NCBI GenBank assembly: GCA_002928965.1
Contig: PERU01000021.1
Location: 1 to 64,000 of the forward strand
Length of the DNA: 64,000 nt
Direction: 5' to 3'
From: Methylomonas sp.
GTDB lineage: Bacteria > Pseudomonadota > Gammaproteobacteria > Methylococcales > Methylomonadaceae
Positions 44,555 through 53,030 of the stretch are shown here, in pieces. Made by a program: the position numbers and the translations under genes. The notes beneath the pieces were generated by a model that was given only the letters and a program-made list of their open reading frames with translations, ran no database searches and was not told the origin of the DNA. Numbering within the stretch: position 1 is the stretch's first letter; each line of letters opens with the position of its first letter.

Positions 44555-45163
44555 ATGCTTATAGGTTATATCCGGGTATCCAAAAATGATGGTTCTCAGA
44601 CCCTCTCACCGCAACGCGATGCTATGCTGGATGCGGGCGTTGATTCGAGTCGAATTTACGAAGATTTGGCATCGGGCCGTAAAGATGACAGACCAGGACT
44701 CACGGCTTGCCTGAAAGCGCTTCAACCAGGCAACACACTCGTTGTCTGGAAATTAGATCGATTGGGCCGCGACTTGACACATTTGATCAAGACGCTCGAT
44801 GACTTGCGTGCACGCGGCATCGGCTTGAAAGTATTAGCCGGTGCCGGAGCACAAATCGATACCTCCACCCCAAACGGTCGGTTATTTTTTGGCATTTTTG
44901 CAGTGCTTGCTGAATTTGAACGGGAATTGATTGTTGAGCGCACTCAAGCCGGACTTGCAGCGGCAAGAGCGCGAGGTCGAAAGGGTGGGCGTCCTCGAAA
45001 AATGGATAGATCAACGTTGATGATGGCGATGTCGGCGTTGTCCGATCCCAAAGCTAATGCGTCTGAAGTAGCCAAAAGGCTGGGTATTACGACGACAACA
45101 CTTTACATGTACCTCAACGGCGATGGCTCATTGAAAGAATTAGGAAAATCCATCATAGATTAA
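44555..45163 (+). CDS. Serine recombinase (resolvase/invertase)
   Basis: A 202-residue small serine recombinase: catalytic Ser in IGYIRVSKNDG, then LDRLGRDLTHL, the GRLFFGIFAVLAEFERELIVERTQAGL helix region, and a C-terminal Hin-type helix-turn-helix (ASEVAKRLGITTTTLYMYL). All core features are present. ATG at 44555 begins MLIGYIRVSK; an in-frame ATG lies at 44543. The gene has a res-like repeat region upstream, and an IS5-family element is inserted exactly at its stop codon, so the protein end is unchanged. Confidence 0.93.
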   Translation: MLIGYIRVSKNDGSQTLSPQRDAMLDAGVDSSRIYEDLASGRKDDRPGLTACLKALQPGNTLVVWKLDRLGRDLTHLIKTLDDLRARGIGLKVLAGAGAQIDTSTPNGRLFFGIFAVLAEFERELIVERTQAGLAAARARGRKGGRPRKMDRSTLMMAMSALSDPKANASEVAKRLGITTTTLYMYLNGDGSLKELGKSIID

Positions 45164-45166
45164 ATA

Positions 45167-46512
45167 GTCGTCCCTGAAAAAGCCGAAATTTTTGGTAGAG
45201 ATCGGCCCTCATGCAGTTAATAAGAATTGATCGGTTGATAAAGTTATCCAAAGCCGAGACAGTGTTCGCCAAAAATAAGGCAAAAAAATCCTCAGCCGCC
45301 TGAGGATCATACGGATGTTATGACCAGCACCGCATAAGATGGCGTGCAGTGCATCGCCCAGTTCGCCTTTTAGATAATTACGTCCCAACAAGCCGTCGTT
45401 TTTGAGGTGTCCGATGACTGGACTCCAGAGTGTGGCCATCATAGGGATTACCGGGAAAGCTGCGAGCACCCAGCACGAAATTGCTTTTGTTGGTGACGGT
45501 GATACCCACTTTGACGCCGAATTCATATTTTTTGTGGACTTTGCCTTTAGCAATGCATTCGACTTCCGTGGCGTGGAAACTGTACAACTTGTTTTTATCC
45601 TGGGGTTGCTGATTCAAAATCCGTTGGGTTTTCTCCAGCGTCTCTTTGAAAGACAATTTGACCTCATCGGGTTGATCCGCCAATTGGCGCTCGATATCTC
45701 GAAACACCCGTCCCACCAAGGTTTTGAGCTGTTTGACCATTTTGCATTTGCGCTTCATTTGCTTGGCATGGCTATAACGGTTCGCCATCATAAGCAAATA
45801 CGGGGCTTTGCGATTGTAGTTCTGCCGTAGCGCAATCTCATGCTGCTCAGCCAAGCGCACTAGGTGCTGGCGACACCGTTCGTACAACTTCCCATCGGTC
45901 GGATACGTGATGGCTTTCTCTTGCACCGTGCTATCGACCGTCACCGATTCAAAATCCTGTTTCTTGACGGTCTTGCTATCCACGCCAGCCTGGATCGTCA
46001 CCGATAACATCCATTCGCAACCCGCTTCACCGATCCGCTTGCGCCAATAGGTCAGCGAGGTGGGGTGGCAGGGCATCTGGTGTTGGAAGTACTCAGCACC
46101 ACAAAAATATTGCCAATAGGGATTTTCCAGCCATTGCGCCACGACCGCTTCGTCGGAACGTGCAAAGGCATGTTTGAGGTAATGAAGCCCGGCAATCAGT
46201 CGTGTCGGCAAGGCGGGTGCACCTTGAGTCTCAGCGAAAAACTCGCCAAAGGCGTCATCCAGGACTTTCCAGTCGATCAGATGAGCCAGTTGGTAAAGTG
46301 CGTGTTTTGGATTTAACAGATCGGCCAGAGGGGTGTTGAATAAATCGATTTGGCCGCTCGTTTCTTGGGATTTTGGCTTCATTTTGAATAAAAATTTGCA
46401 AGAAATTAATATCTATTTTACCCGTTTCTTGCAATTATTACCCGGCTTTTTTATTAAATATCCATTGCAATTCAATGCTTTATTGTTGATTTTATGGCTT
46501 TTCAGGGGCGAC
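45167..46512 (-). mobile_element. IS5-family insertion sequence, internally deleted
   Basis: About 1.35 kb with imperfect terminal inverted repeats GTCGTCCCTGAAAAAGCC (from 45167) and GTCGCCCCTGAAAAGCC (reverse, from 46512). TAAATA flanks both sides (45161-45166 and 46513-46518) as a target duplication. It encodes one transposase that has lost an internal piece, so the element is non-autonomous. Confidence 0.85.
45209..46382 (-). pseudogene. IS5-family transposase with internal deletion and frame change
   Basis: The first part (46382 to about 45425, 319 codons) is a clean IS5-type transposase: TRLIAGLHYLKHAF, the first Asp in VTVDSTVQEKAI, and ARSFPGNPYDGHTL. It then jumps, in another frame, to PVIGHLKNDGLLGRNYLKGEL ... 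CGAGHN, the normal C-terminus. About 60 codons between the two, with the catalytic Glu of the usual IEPVIGH motif, are missing at about 45418-45426. The product cannot transpose. Confidence 0.88.
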
Positions 46513-46518
46513 TAAATA

Positions 46519-47451
46519 ATTTCTACAAAAGCGGTCATACAATTGGGGAAATTTTGACTATCTTACTAGATGAATTGTTCAGTTAGTTTAATGCTATCGC
46601 TAGATTTTAAGCTGGAATTAAACGACCGCTTTGACCATGTAGACAGCTATTTGGAAATAATGATGGATGTCGCCTTAGGGTCGGTTTTGCTCAGTGACGA
46701 ACGGCGGCTTTCGGGTATCGGAATTCAATGACGGCTTCCGGGCGATGAATCTGATGAGCTGACGGTCGTCAGGCGACCCATTTTTGCCACTCGCATTTCT
46801 CCAAAACGGCCGGTCAGACAAATCCAGATTCTGGAAACTGGAGGGCTACAAAGCAGCCGTTGGCGACCTCAACCAAGCGGCCATTTTGCGACAATTCAAG
46901 CAGATAGAAAAACATGGTAATGGATGGCGGGTTTGGAGCAATAAGCTGACTTAGTTGTCACTTAATCGGTTCCTCTCTTGTCAAATCAGGCGGTAAGGTG
47001 GGATAGATTACTCCGCATCAGTTTGAATCGCACCCGTAAGAGAGGGGACTCTTCGCCGCCGTACTGAGCTGCGGTATCATCCAAAGTCTTACCAATGGAC
47101 AGCTACTCCAGATGCCATTTTGGCCAAAGTCGCCAAAGCTAAAGATACATTGCGGACGCTACACTAGCTACTCGACGCCAAACTGAAAATGTGGCTGATT
47201 GCCGCATGGTGGTTTGGCACCGAATAACGCTACTCCAGTTAGGTTATTTTTGCCCATCCCCCGAAAAATTAGCAATAACGTAAATCAATGCGTGTGCTGA
47301 TCTAAACCAGTTACCTTTTACAGCACTCATTTGGTTAGCTGAGTAGCTGTAGACAACTTACTCTCATAACGGGTTTTGCAATAGCCCGCTATGATTCGTT
47401 TGATTATCAACTATATTAAAAGCCTAAGGAATTAACTCGGACCAATAAACT
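46519..47451. other. Decayed accessory DNA without intact genes
   Basis: No intact gene. Short open stretches look like gene scraps: one near 46830-46955 (plus strand) reads RFWKLEGYKAAVGDLNQAA and ends IEKHGNGWRVWSNKL before a stop; another near 47090-47170 reads YQWTATPDAILAKVAKAK, like the C-terminal end of an IS630-type transposase, but is broken by a stop. The last 100 bp before mtdB should hold its promoter; TTGATTATCAA at about 47400 is a short palindrome. Confidence 0.4.
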
Positions 47452-48372
47452 ATGATCAAAAGAATCCTGTACTTTTTAACGCCAAGCGAAAACATCAGTC
47501 CATTCGATGTCACCATTGCTGCAGATGCTGGTTTTGATATGGTAGTACCGTTTACTAAGCTAGAACCTAAACAAGTCTCTGCAATGGTTCAAGATGCAAT
47601 TTTTTGTCGACCCCCCAACCGCTTTAATGATACGGGTATTTTCATTGGCGGACGGGATGTTCATATGGCCACTGATATGTTTCAGAATGCCAAAAATGCG
47701 ATGGTGGGACCTTTCAAGGTCGGCGTGTTTGCAGATCCAAATGGCGCTTATACCACTTCAGCAAGTATTGTCGCCTTAATTGAACAGGTTCTTAATGACA
47801 AGACGAGCAAAGGCTTATTAGGACGGAAAGTTGCAATATTTGGTACTGGGCCTGTTGGTCTTTGCACAGCTATATTGGCCGCGCAGCAGGGTGCAATTGT
47901 AAAACTGTGTCAACTTGTCGCCGATGATGATGAGCGATCAGCCCAGCGTTTTTGTGAGCGTTATAAAACTCAGGTTGAATGGGTGTCCGCACAGACTAAT
48001 GACGAAAAAGATAAAGTGGTTCGGGAAGCTGAAATAATAATTTGCGCAGCAAGAGCTGGAGTGCGTATTTTAGAGGGTTCCTTGGCGCACGCTGAAAACT
48101 TGATTCTTGCTGCCGATACCAATGCAGTTCCTCCAAGTGGTGTTGCCGGCATCGGGCTAAATGACCTTGGTGTTGTTGTGGAAGTATCCGGCACTAGCTT
48201 TTTAAGCATAGGTCCCATGGCCATTGGAAGTTTGAAATATAAAACCCAGTTTGGCCTATATGAGCAGATCCAAAAATCGAGTACCGCAGCATTAATAGAT
48301 TTTCCCGAGGCCTATGAATTTGCTTTGTCGGTACTCAAACAGCAACCTGTCAAACCCGAAAAATCAATTTAA
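47452..48372 (+). CDS. mtdB: NAD(P)-dependent methylene-tetrahydromethanopterin dehydrogenase
   Basis: MtdB oxidises methylene-H4MPT to methenyl-H4MPT in the formaldehyde oxidation pathway of methylotrophs. The 306-residue protein matches the family: FDVTIAADAGFD near the start, RDVHMATDMFQNAKNAMVGPF, the nucleotide-binding VAIFGTGPVGLC (about 126-137) and ADTNAVPPSGVAGI. It stands alone, with accessory debris upstream and a convergent signalling gene downstream; the usual neighbours mch and fae are absent here. Together with fhcA it marks the organism as an H4MPT-using methylotroph. Confidence 0.96.
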   Translation: MIKRILYFLTPSENISPFDVTIAADAGFDMVVPFTKLEPKQVSAMVQDAIFCRPPNRFNDTGIFIGGRDVHMATDMFQNAKNAMVGPFKVGVFADPNGAYTTSASIVALIEQVLNDKTSKGLLGRKVAIFGTGPVGLCTAILAAQQGAIVKLCQLVADDDERSAQRFCERYKTQVEWVSAQTNDEKDKVVREAEIIICAARAGVRILEGSLAHAENLILAADTNAVPPSGVAGIGLNDLGVVVEVSGTSFLSIGPMAIGSLKYKTQFGLYEQIQKSSTAALIDFPEAYEFALSVLKQQPVKPEKSI

Positions 48373-48431
48373 TTTGATTTTGTAGATTCGAGTTGCTATT
48401 AGTCGACCATCTGTGTGGAAATTTGACGCCG

Positions 48432-48449
48432 CCCAACCTTAAGGTTGGG
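48432..48449. terminator. Palindrome between convergent mtdB and c-di-GMP gene
   Basis: CCCAACCTT/AAGGTTGGG is a perfect 18-bp palindrome 60 bp past mtdB and 54 bp past the convergent gene. A bidirectional terminator is likely, although T-tracts are short. Confidence 0.5.
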
Positions 48450-48502
48450 TGAGTTTAAACAAACGATACCAAAGTGTCTGGGGTACGTGGAAAAAAATCC
48501 CT

Positions 48503-50776
48503 TCAGTGCAACTGTCTACCTTGGCGTAGTATGACCTCAAACTCGGCCGCCGGAAGAGGTTTGCTAAAGTAATAACCTTGCACAAAGTGACATTGTAATT
48601 CGCGCAAAAAGTCCAGTTGCTCAACGGTTTCAACACCTTCGGCAACCACTTCGAGTTTTAGTTGCTGAGCCATTGCTGTAATAGCTGCAACAATCGCCTT
48701 ATCACTAGTGTCGGTGGTAATGTCATTGACGAATGATTTATCAATTTTAAGGGTATCGATGGGAAAACGCTTAAGATAACTGAGCGAAGAATAGCCCGTG
48801 CCAAAATCATCAATGGATAAGCGAACGCCTATGTTTTTCAAGGCATTCAGAATATCCATAGTCGTATCGAGGTGCTGCATCAATATGCCTTCAGTAATTT
48901 CCAACTCGAGTAACTCCGGCGGTAAATCCGCTTCATCCAGTGCATTCAGAACGGCGTCTAAAAGCGGATGCTGGCTTTGTTGTTGATTTTGCACTTGATG
49001 AAATTGGCGACTCGATAAATTCACCGCAACCCGAACGGGGAAGCCGTTTTGATGCCAAAACCGTGCTTGTGAACAGGCCGTTTTCAACACCCAAGCACCA
49101 ATGGGTACGATTAGCCCCGTGTCTTCTGCCAACGGAATAAAATCTGCTGGGTTCACCATGCCTAATTCAGGACTCATCCAACGAATCAAAGCCTCCATTC
49201 CGATGATCATCCCAGTTTTAACGTCGACCTGAGGCTGATAATGCAGCACGAATTCATGCTGTTCCAAGGCTCGCCGCAAATGTTTTTCCAGTTTTATATA
49301 CGATTGCGCCGAACTGTTCATTTCCGGGGTAAAGAATTGATAATTGTTTTTCCCCAACTTTTTAGCGTAATACATGGCGCCATCAGCAGTGGATAGCAGC
49401 CCTTCCATGTTTTTGGCATTGTGAGGATAGATACTAATACCGATACTGGCATACACTTCATGCCGCTCGATCACAAAGGGGGACTTTAATAATTCCAATA
49501 TTTTGTCGGCCACCTTGGCAGCATCCTGGGTATCAGAAAGATCGGGGAGCAATACAATAAACTCATCCCCTCCCAAACGAACGGCGGTGTCTCCCTCGCG
49601 CAAACAATCCGATATGCGTTGCGCAACACTTTTCAACAACGCATCACCGCAAGTGTGACCAACGGTATCGTTAACCACTTTGAAATTATCCAGATCAAGA
49701 AAGAGTACGCCAATCATGCAGTGATTTCGATGCGCATGATAAATGGCCTGATCAACCCTATCCTTCAGTAAAGTCCTATTAGGTAGCCCGGTCAAATGAT
49801 CAAAATGCGCCATATAGTCCAGGGATAAACGAGCTTGCTTAACTTCCTCGATTTCACGGGCATTGTCCAATACCAGCGATAAGGAATTTGCAAAACTTAA
49901 GGCCAAGTCTTCGTCCTGCTTGCTGAAAAGCTCACCGTTCTCCTTATCGCTTAAATAGATACGCCCATACACACGGTCATGACGAGCAATGGGCACAGCC
50001 AACAGGGTTTTCATGGGCGGATGATGCGGCGGAAAACCAGCGCTTTGCGGATGCGCGCTCATGTCATCCAGCCTGAGCGAAACATTGTTCTGAATGACGA
50101 CACCTAAAAGGCCTTTTCCTTGCGGAAGTTGTCCGATAGTTTTTGCTAGTTCGGCATTAATGCCGGTATAAACGAAATGGTTCAGTTCGCCTGACGCATC
50201 CAGGATACCAATGGCGCCATAGCGGGTTTCCAATAACTCTGAAAGTGATTCAATGCCCATTTGCAGCAGGTCATTTTGAATAGACGTATGCGCCAATACC
50301 GTCAGCAAACTGCGTGAAGCCTCATGTAACTTGGCCAATTTCGCTGACCAGGAAATAATCTGTTCATGTTCCTCGGTCAGCAAGCTATTTAATTTGCGGG
50401 ATTCTTTAAGCAAGATGCGTTCGCGTTGTAACAACATATTCAGAATACTATGTTTAGTTACGACGCCTAAAAATTGCTTCTGCTCAAGCACAGGCAAAGC
50501 GCTTAAGCCAAATTGATCCATGATTTTCAGCGCCCGAGTCACGCTAGCATTAGGAGGAACGCTTACGCATTCTCTGTGTTCGGTTAGATCGGCGAAAATC
50601 CACTTAGGGTGCTGAACGATGTCGCGCTCAGTAGCCAGTCCGCAAAAAATACCGTTTTCGACCGATTCTCTGAATACGGCATATACCGGCTGAACTGATA
50701 CGTCACTAGGCCGCTCTTCTTCCAGCACGCAACTGATCCGAGACAGTAAACAGTCGCGAACAACCAACCTATCCAT
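48503..50776 (-). CDS. CBS-GAF-GGDEF-EAL c-di-GMP enzyme
   Basis: A 757-residue cytoplasmic protein: CBS pair (about 1-120; GIFCGLATERDIV, LSALPVLEQKQFLGVV), GAF (about 165-310), GGDEF (about 325-490) with intact RLGGDEF and EAL (about 500-750) with intact GMEALIRW plus the downstream LSIDDFGTGYSSLSYLKRFP and DKAIVAAITAMAQ. Both cyclase and phosphodiesterase active sites look competent, so net activity is set by its nucleotide- or ligand-sensing N-terminus. It overlaps the small upstream gene (TAATG at 50774-50778). It is convergent with mtdB. Confidence 0.95.
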   Translation of the reverse strand: MDRLVVRDCLLSRISCVLEEERPSDVSVQPVYAVFRESVENGIFCGLATERDIVQHPKWIFADLTEHRECVSVPPNASVTRALKIMDQFGLSALPVLEQKQFLGVVTKHSILNMLLQRERILLKESRKLNSLLTEEHEQIISWSAKLAKLHEASRSLLTVLAHTSIQNDLLQMGIESLSELLETRYGAIGILDASGELNHFVYTGINAELAKTIGQLPQGKGLLGVVIQNNVSLRLDDMSAHPQSAGFPPHHPPMKTLLAVPIARHDRVYGRIYLSDKENGELFSKQDEDLALSFANSLSLVLDNAREIEEVKQARLSLDYMAHFDHLTGLPNRTLLKDRVDQAIYHAHRNHCMIGVLFLDLDNFKVVNDTVGHTCGDALLKSVAQRISDCLREGDTAVRLGGDEFIVLLPDLSDTQDAAKVADKILELLKSPFVIERHEVYASIGISIYPHNAKNMEGLLSTADGAMYYAKKLGKNNYQFFTPEMNSSAQSYIKLEKHLRRALEQHEFVLHYQPQVDVKTGMIIGMEALIRWMSPELGMVNPADFIPLAEDTGLIVPIGAWVLKTACSQARFWHQNGFPVRVAVNLSSRQFHQVQNQQQSQHPLLDAVLNALDEADLPPELLELEITEGILMQHLDTTMDILNALKNIGVRLSIDDFGTGYSSLSYLKRFPIDTLKIDKSFVNDITTDTSDKAIVAAITAMAQQLKLEVVAEGVETVEQLDFLRELQCHFVQGYYFSKPLPAAEFEVILRQGRQLH

Positions 50777-51108
50777 TAGCGACCTTCAGACAGAAACACC
50801 TTAACATCGATTTCAGCGTGCATCACCTCGTCGATTCCCATCAGCGGTTTTACATGCGTCAAAACGAAATCAATCAATTTGTCCCTGGATACGCGCTGCA
50901 ATAAGCGCTGCCGGATTAAAATATCCGAAATCACATCATCCTCGATTTCAATATGTTCATAAGTGGCTGTGACCAACAGTTCTATCGCCCTGCGCATGGC
51001 TATGCAACCAATGGGTGCTTGCTTCCCCAATACCAACATATCTTTTAATGGCGGAATGGCATATTCAGCAACTTGGGCACTAATGTGTGTTTTTCGCTCG
51101 ACTGTCAT
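50776..51108 (-). CDS. Small conserved-looking protein coupled to c-di-GMP enzyme
   Basis: A 110-residue soluble protein, not recognised. It has helical character, with an acidic segment (YEHIEIEDDVISDILIRQRLLQRVSRDKL). Its stop overlaps the start of the CBS-GAF-GGDEF-EAL gene (TAATG), which points to coupled synthesis and probably to a functional partner, such as a sensor or regulator of that enzyme (inference). Confidence 0.65.
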   Translation of the reverse strand: MTVERKTHISAQVAEYAIPPLKDMLVLGKQAPIGCIAMRRAIELLVTATYEHIEIEDDVISDILIRQRLLQRVSRDKLIDFVLTHVKPLMGIDEVMHAEIDVKVFLSEGR

Positions 51109-51848
51109 AAAACCAGAAATGGGGATAGATGATTAATCTATGCTAATGAAAATAGAAGCCGCGTTTGGCTTATCGGTTCGTTTTATTATCACTTACCTTT
51201 GCAAGTATGGCCAGTTTTATCCAAAAAGCAAAAGCAGAGAAGGAAACCATGATGGCGGCCAGCGGACGTGAAGTTAGGATCATGATTTATGGATGCGTTC
51301 AATAATCGATGGCATAGGTAAGCGAAGTTTTAGTCAATCAACTGAGTTCCTTGGCTGGCTGGGCAGGTTTCGCCTCAGATTTACCGATCCACGGTAGTCC
51401 GGGTGACTTCTCATCATTTGTTAATAACAACTGAATTAAGTCAATTCATCCTGACTTCGTTCAAACTGCCGAAACATTTGATTTTTGAATATACCTACCG
51501 TGACCCACATCATAGTTTGGAGGCAAGGATTAAAAAATACTTGAAAAATGCAATCTGTTTCGCTAAAAGCTAGCAGATGATCGTTAGCTGTTTTACTTTA
51601 GTTTCGCTAACGATTTTGTGAGGCCCGCCCCCCGCCTTACTCAACTTTCCGCAATGATCTTGCGGGTATTGATTGCCAATCGTATACAGGTGAGTAAGTG
51701 GACGCATTCAAAATGGTGATTCAAACAAGCGCGCTAGCATTTATTTGTCCCCTAGACCGCGCACTGTACATTTACGAAAATCACGCAACTAATCCAAGCT
51801 TTTCAAACATTTTGCTAATAACCCATCAAGTCGGGCGGGTGATCTAGC
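51109..51848. other. Long intergenic region
   Basis: 740 bp between divergent signalling genes with no supported gene. A short stretch near 51490-51560 reads FEYTYRDPHHSLEARIKKYL then LKNA and stops; it may be a gene scrap. I see no tRNA-like structure. Confidence 0.4.
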
Positions 51849-52973
51849 ATGAATAACAAAGCGCGTATTCTTCTCGTTGAAGATGACGATTTTGCGGCCG
51901 AAGTCACTATCGCAAGTCTTGCAGACGAATACGAGGTACAACATGTAAATAACGGGAAAGCAGCTTTGGATGCTTTGTCAATACAAGTGCATGATCTCGT
52001 GTTAATGGATGTTTCATTACCGGGAATGTCCGGGTACGAGATTTGCCGTACCATGCGCAATGACATGGATCTTATTGAATTGCCAATCATTTTTCTCTCA
52101 GGCATGGTCAGTGATGAAGATCGTTTGGCCGGATATGAAGCAGGAGGGGACGATTATCTTACCAAGCCGGTACCGGTCGGTGAATTGCGAACAAAAATTG
52201 CAAAATTTCTAGCACGGAAACTCGAACGCGAACATCTCAAGGCAGATCTTTCCACTGCCTTTTCTACGGCAATGACAGCAATGTCGAGCGCGGCGGAAGT
52301 CGGCTCCATTCTTCAATTTTTAAGGACTAGTTTTAACTGTTCGGACTACACGACTCTATGCCGTGAGTTACTGAATACCACCGAATCGCTTGGCGTCGAT
52401 GCGCGCGTGCAAATTCGCGGTCAACTAGGCGTTGTTTCATTTTCGCCTTCGGGTATTTGTTCTCCATTAGAAGAGAACGCCTTAACCACCATGTCCGAGC
52501 AGGGACGACTATTTTCATTTGGTTCTCATACTTCTTGCACTTATGATCATGTCACCATCATTGTCAAAAATATGCCGAACAAAGATCCTGACAGGTATGG
52601 TCGACTAAAAGATAATCTTGCCTTGCTTGCGGAGGGCGCGGACGCGAGAGTGGTTGCTTTGGACGATCAAATCAACCTCTGCAAACAACACAATGCACTT
52701 ACATCATTGATTTCGACTTCACGGGAAACCCTGGTTGAAATTGAGCGAAATCGTCAGACACAACAAACCAAGAACAGCTTAATACTAGAAAATTTCCGTC
52801 AACAGCTTGAGCATTCCTTCCTGACCCTAGGCCTCACGGAATCACAAGAAGAGGAATTGATCGAACTAGCTCAGAGCGCTTCGGAACAAGCCCTAGCGCT
52901 TTACGATGAAAATTTGGCGGTGGAAGAACGGATGAAGAAGCTATTAAAACAACTCGAAAGAGCGAGCCAGTAA
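51849..52973 (+). CDS. Response regulator with uncharacterised C-terminal domain
   Basis: A 374-residue protein. The receiver domain (1-125) is intact: ILLVEDDD near the start, phospho-acceptor D54 in LVLMDVSLPG, LSGMV and the Lys in LTKPV. The remaining 250 residues match no output domain I know: a helical linker, a mixed alpha/beta segment (about 150-280) and a C-terminal coiled-coil (EEELIELAQSASEQAL... RMKKLLKQLERA). It precedes a MASE1 hybrid kinase by 57 bp and is probably its partner. The coil suggests dimerisation or protein-protein output rather than DNA binding. Confidence 0.85.
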   Translation: MNNKARILLVEDDDFAAEVTIASLADEYEVQHVNNGKAALDALSIQVHDLVLMDVSLPGMSGYEICRTMRNDMDLIELPIIFLSGMVSDEDRLAGYEAGGDDYLTKPVPVGELRTKIAKFLARKLEREHLKADLSTAFSTAMTAMSSAAEVGSILQFLRTSFNCSDYTTLCRELLNTTESLGVDARVQIRGQLGVVSFSPSGICSPLEENALTTMSEQGRLFSFGSHTSCTYDHVTIIVKNMPNKDPDRYGRLKDNLALLAEGADARVVALDDQINLCKQHNALTSLISTSRETLVEIERNRQTQQTKNSLILENFRQQLEHSFLTLGLTESQEEELIELAQSASEQALALYDENLAVEERMKKLLKQLERASQ

Positions 52974-53030
52974 CGATATGGCGATAGCTTACATCGATAT
53001 TGATCAACATATCAGCAGAATCTAATCCAG

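Noticed and set aside
44407..44589. 60-codon open frame before the resolvase
   Set aside because: Overlaps the res-like repeats and the resolvase start, and has no protein-like features.
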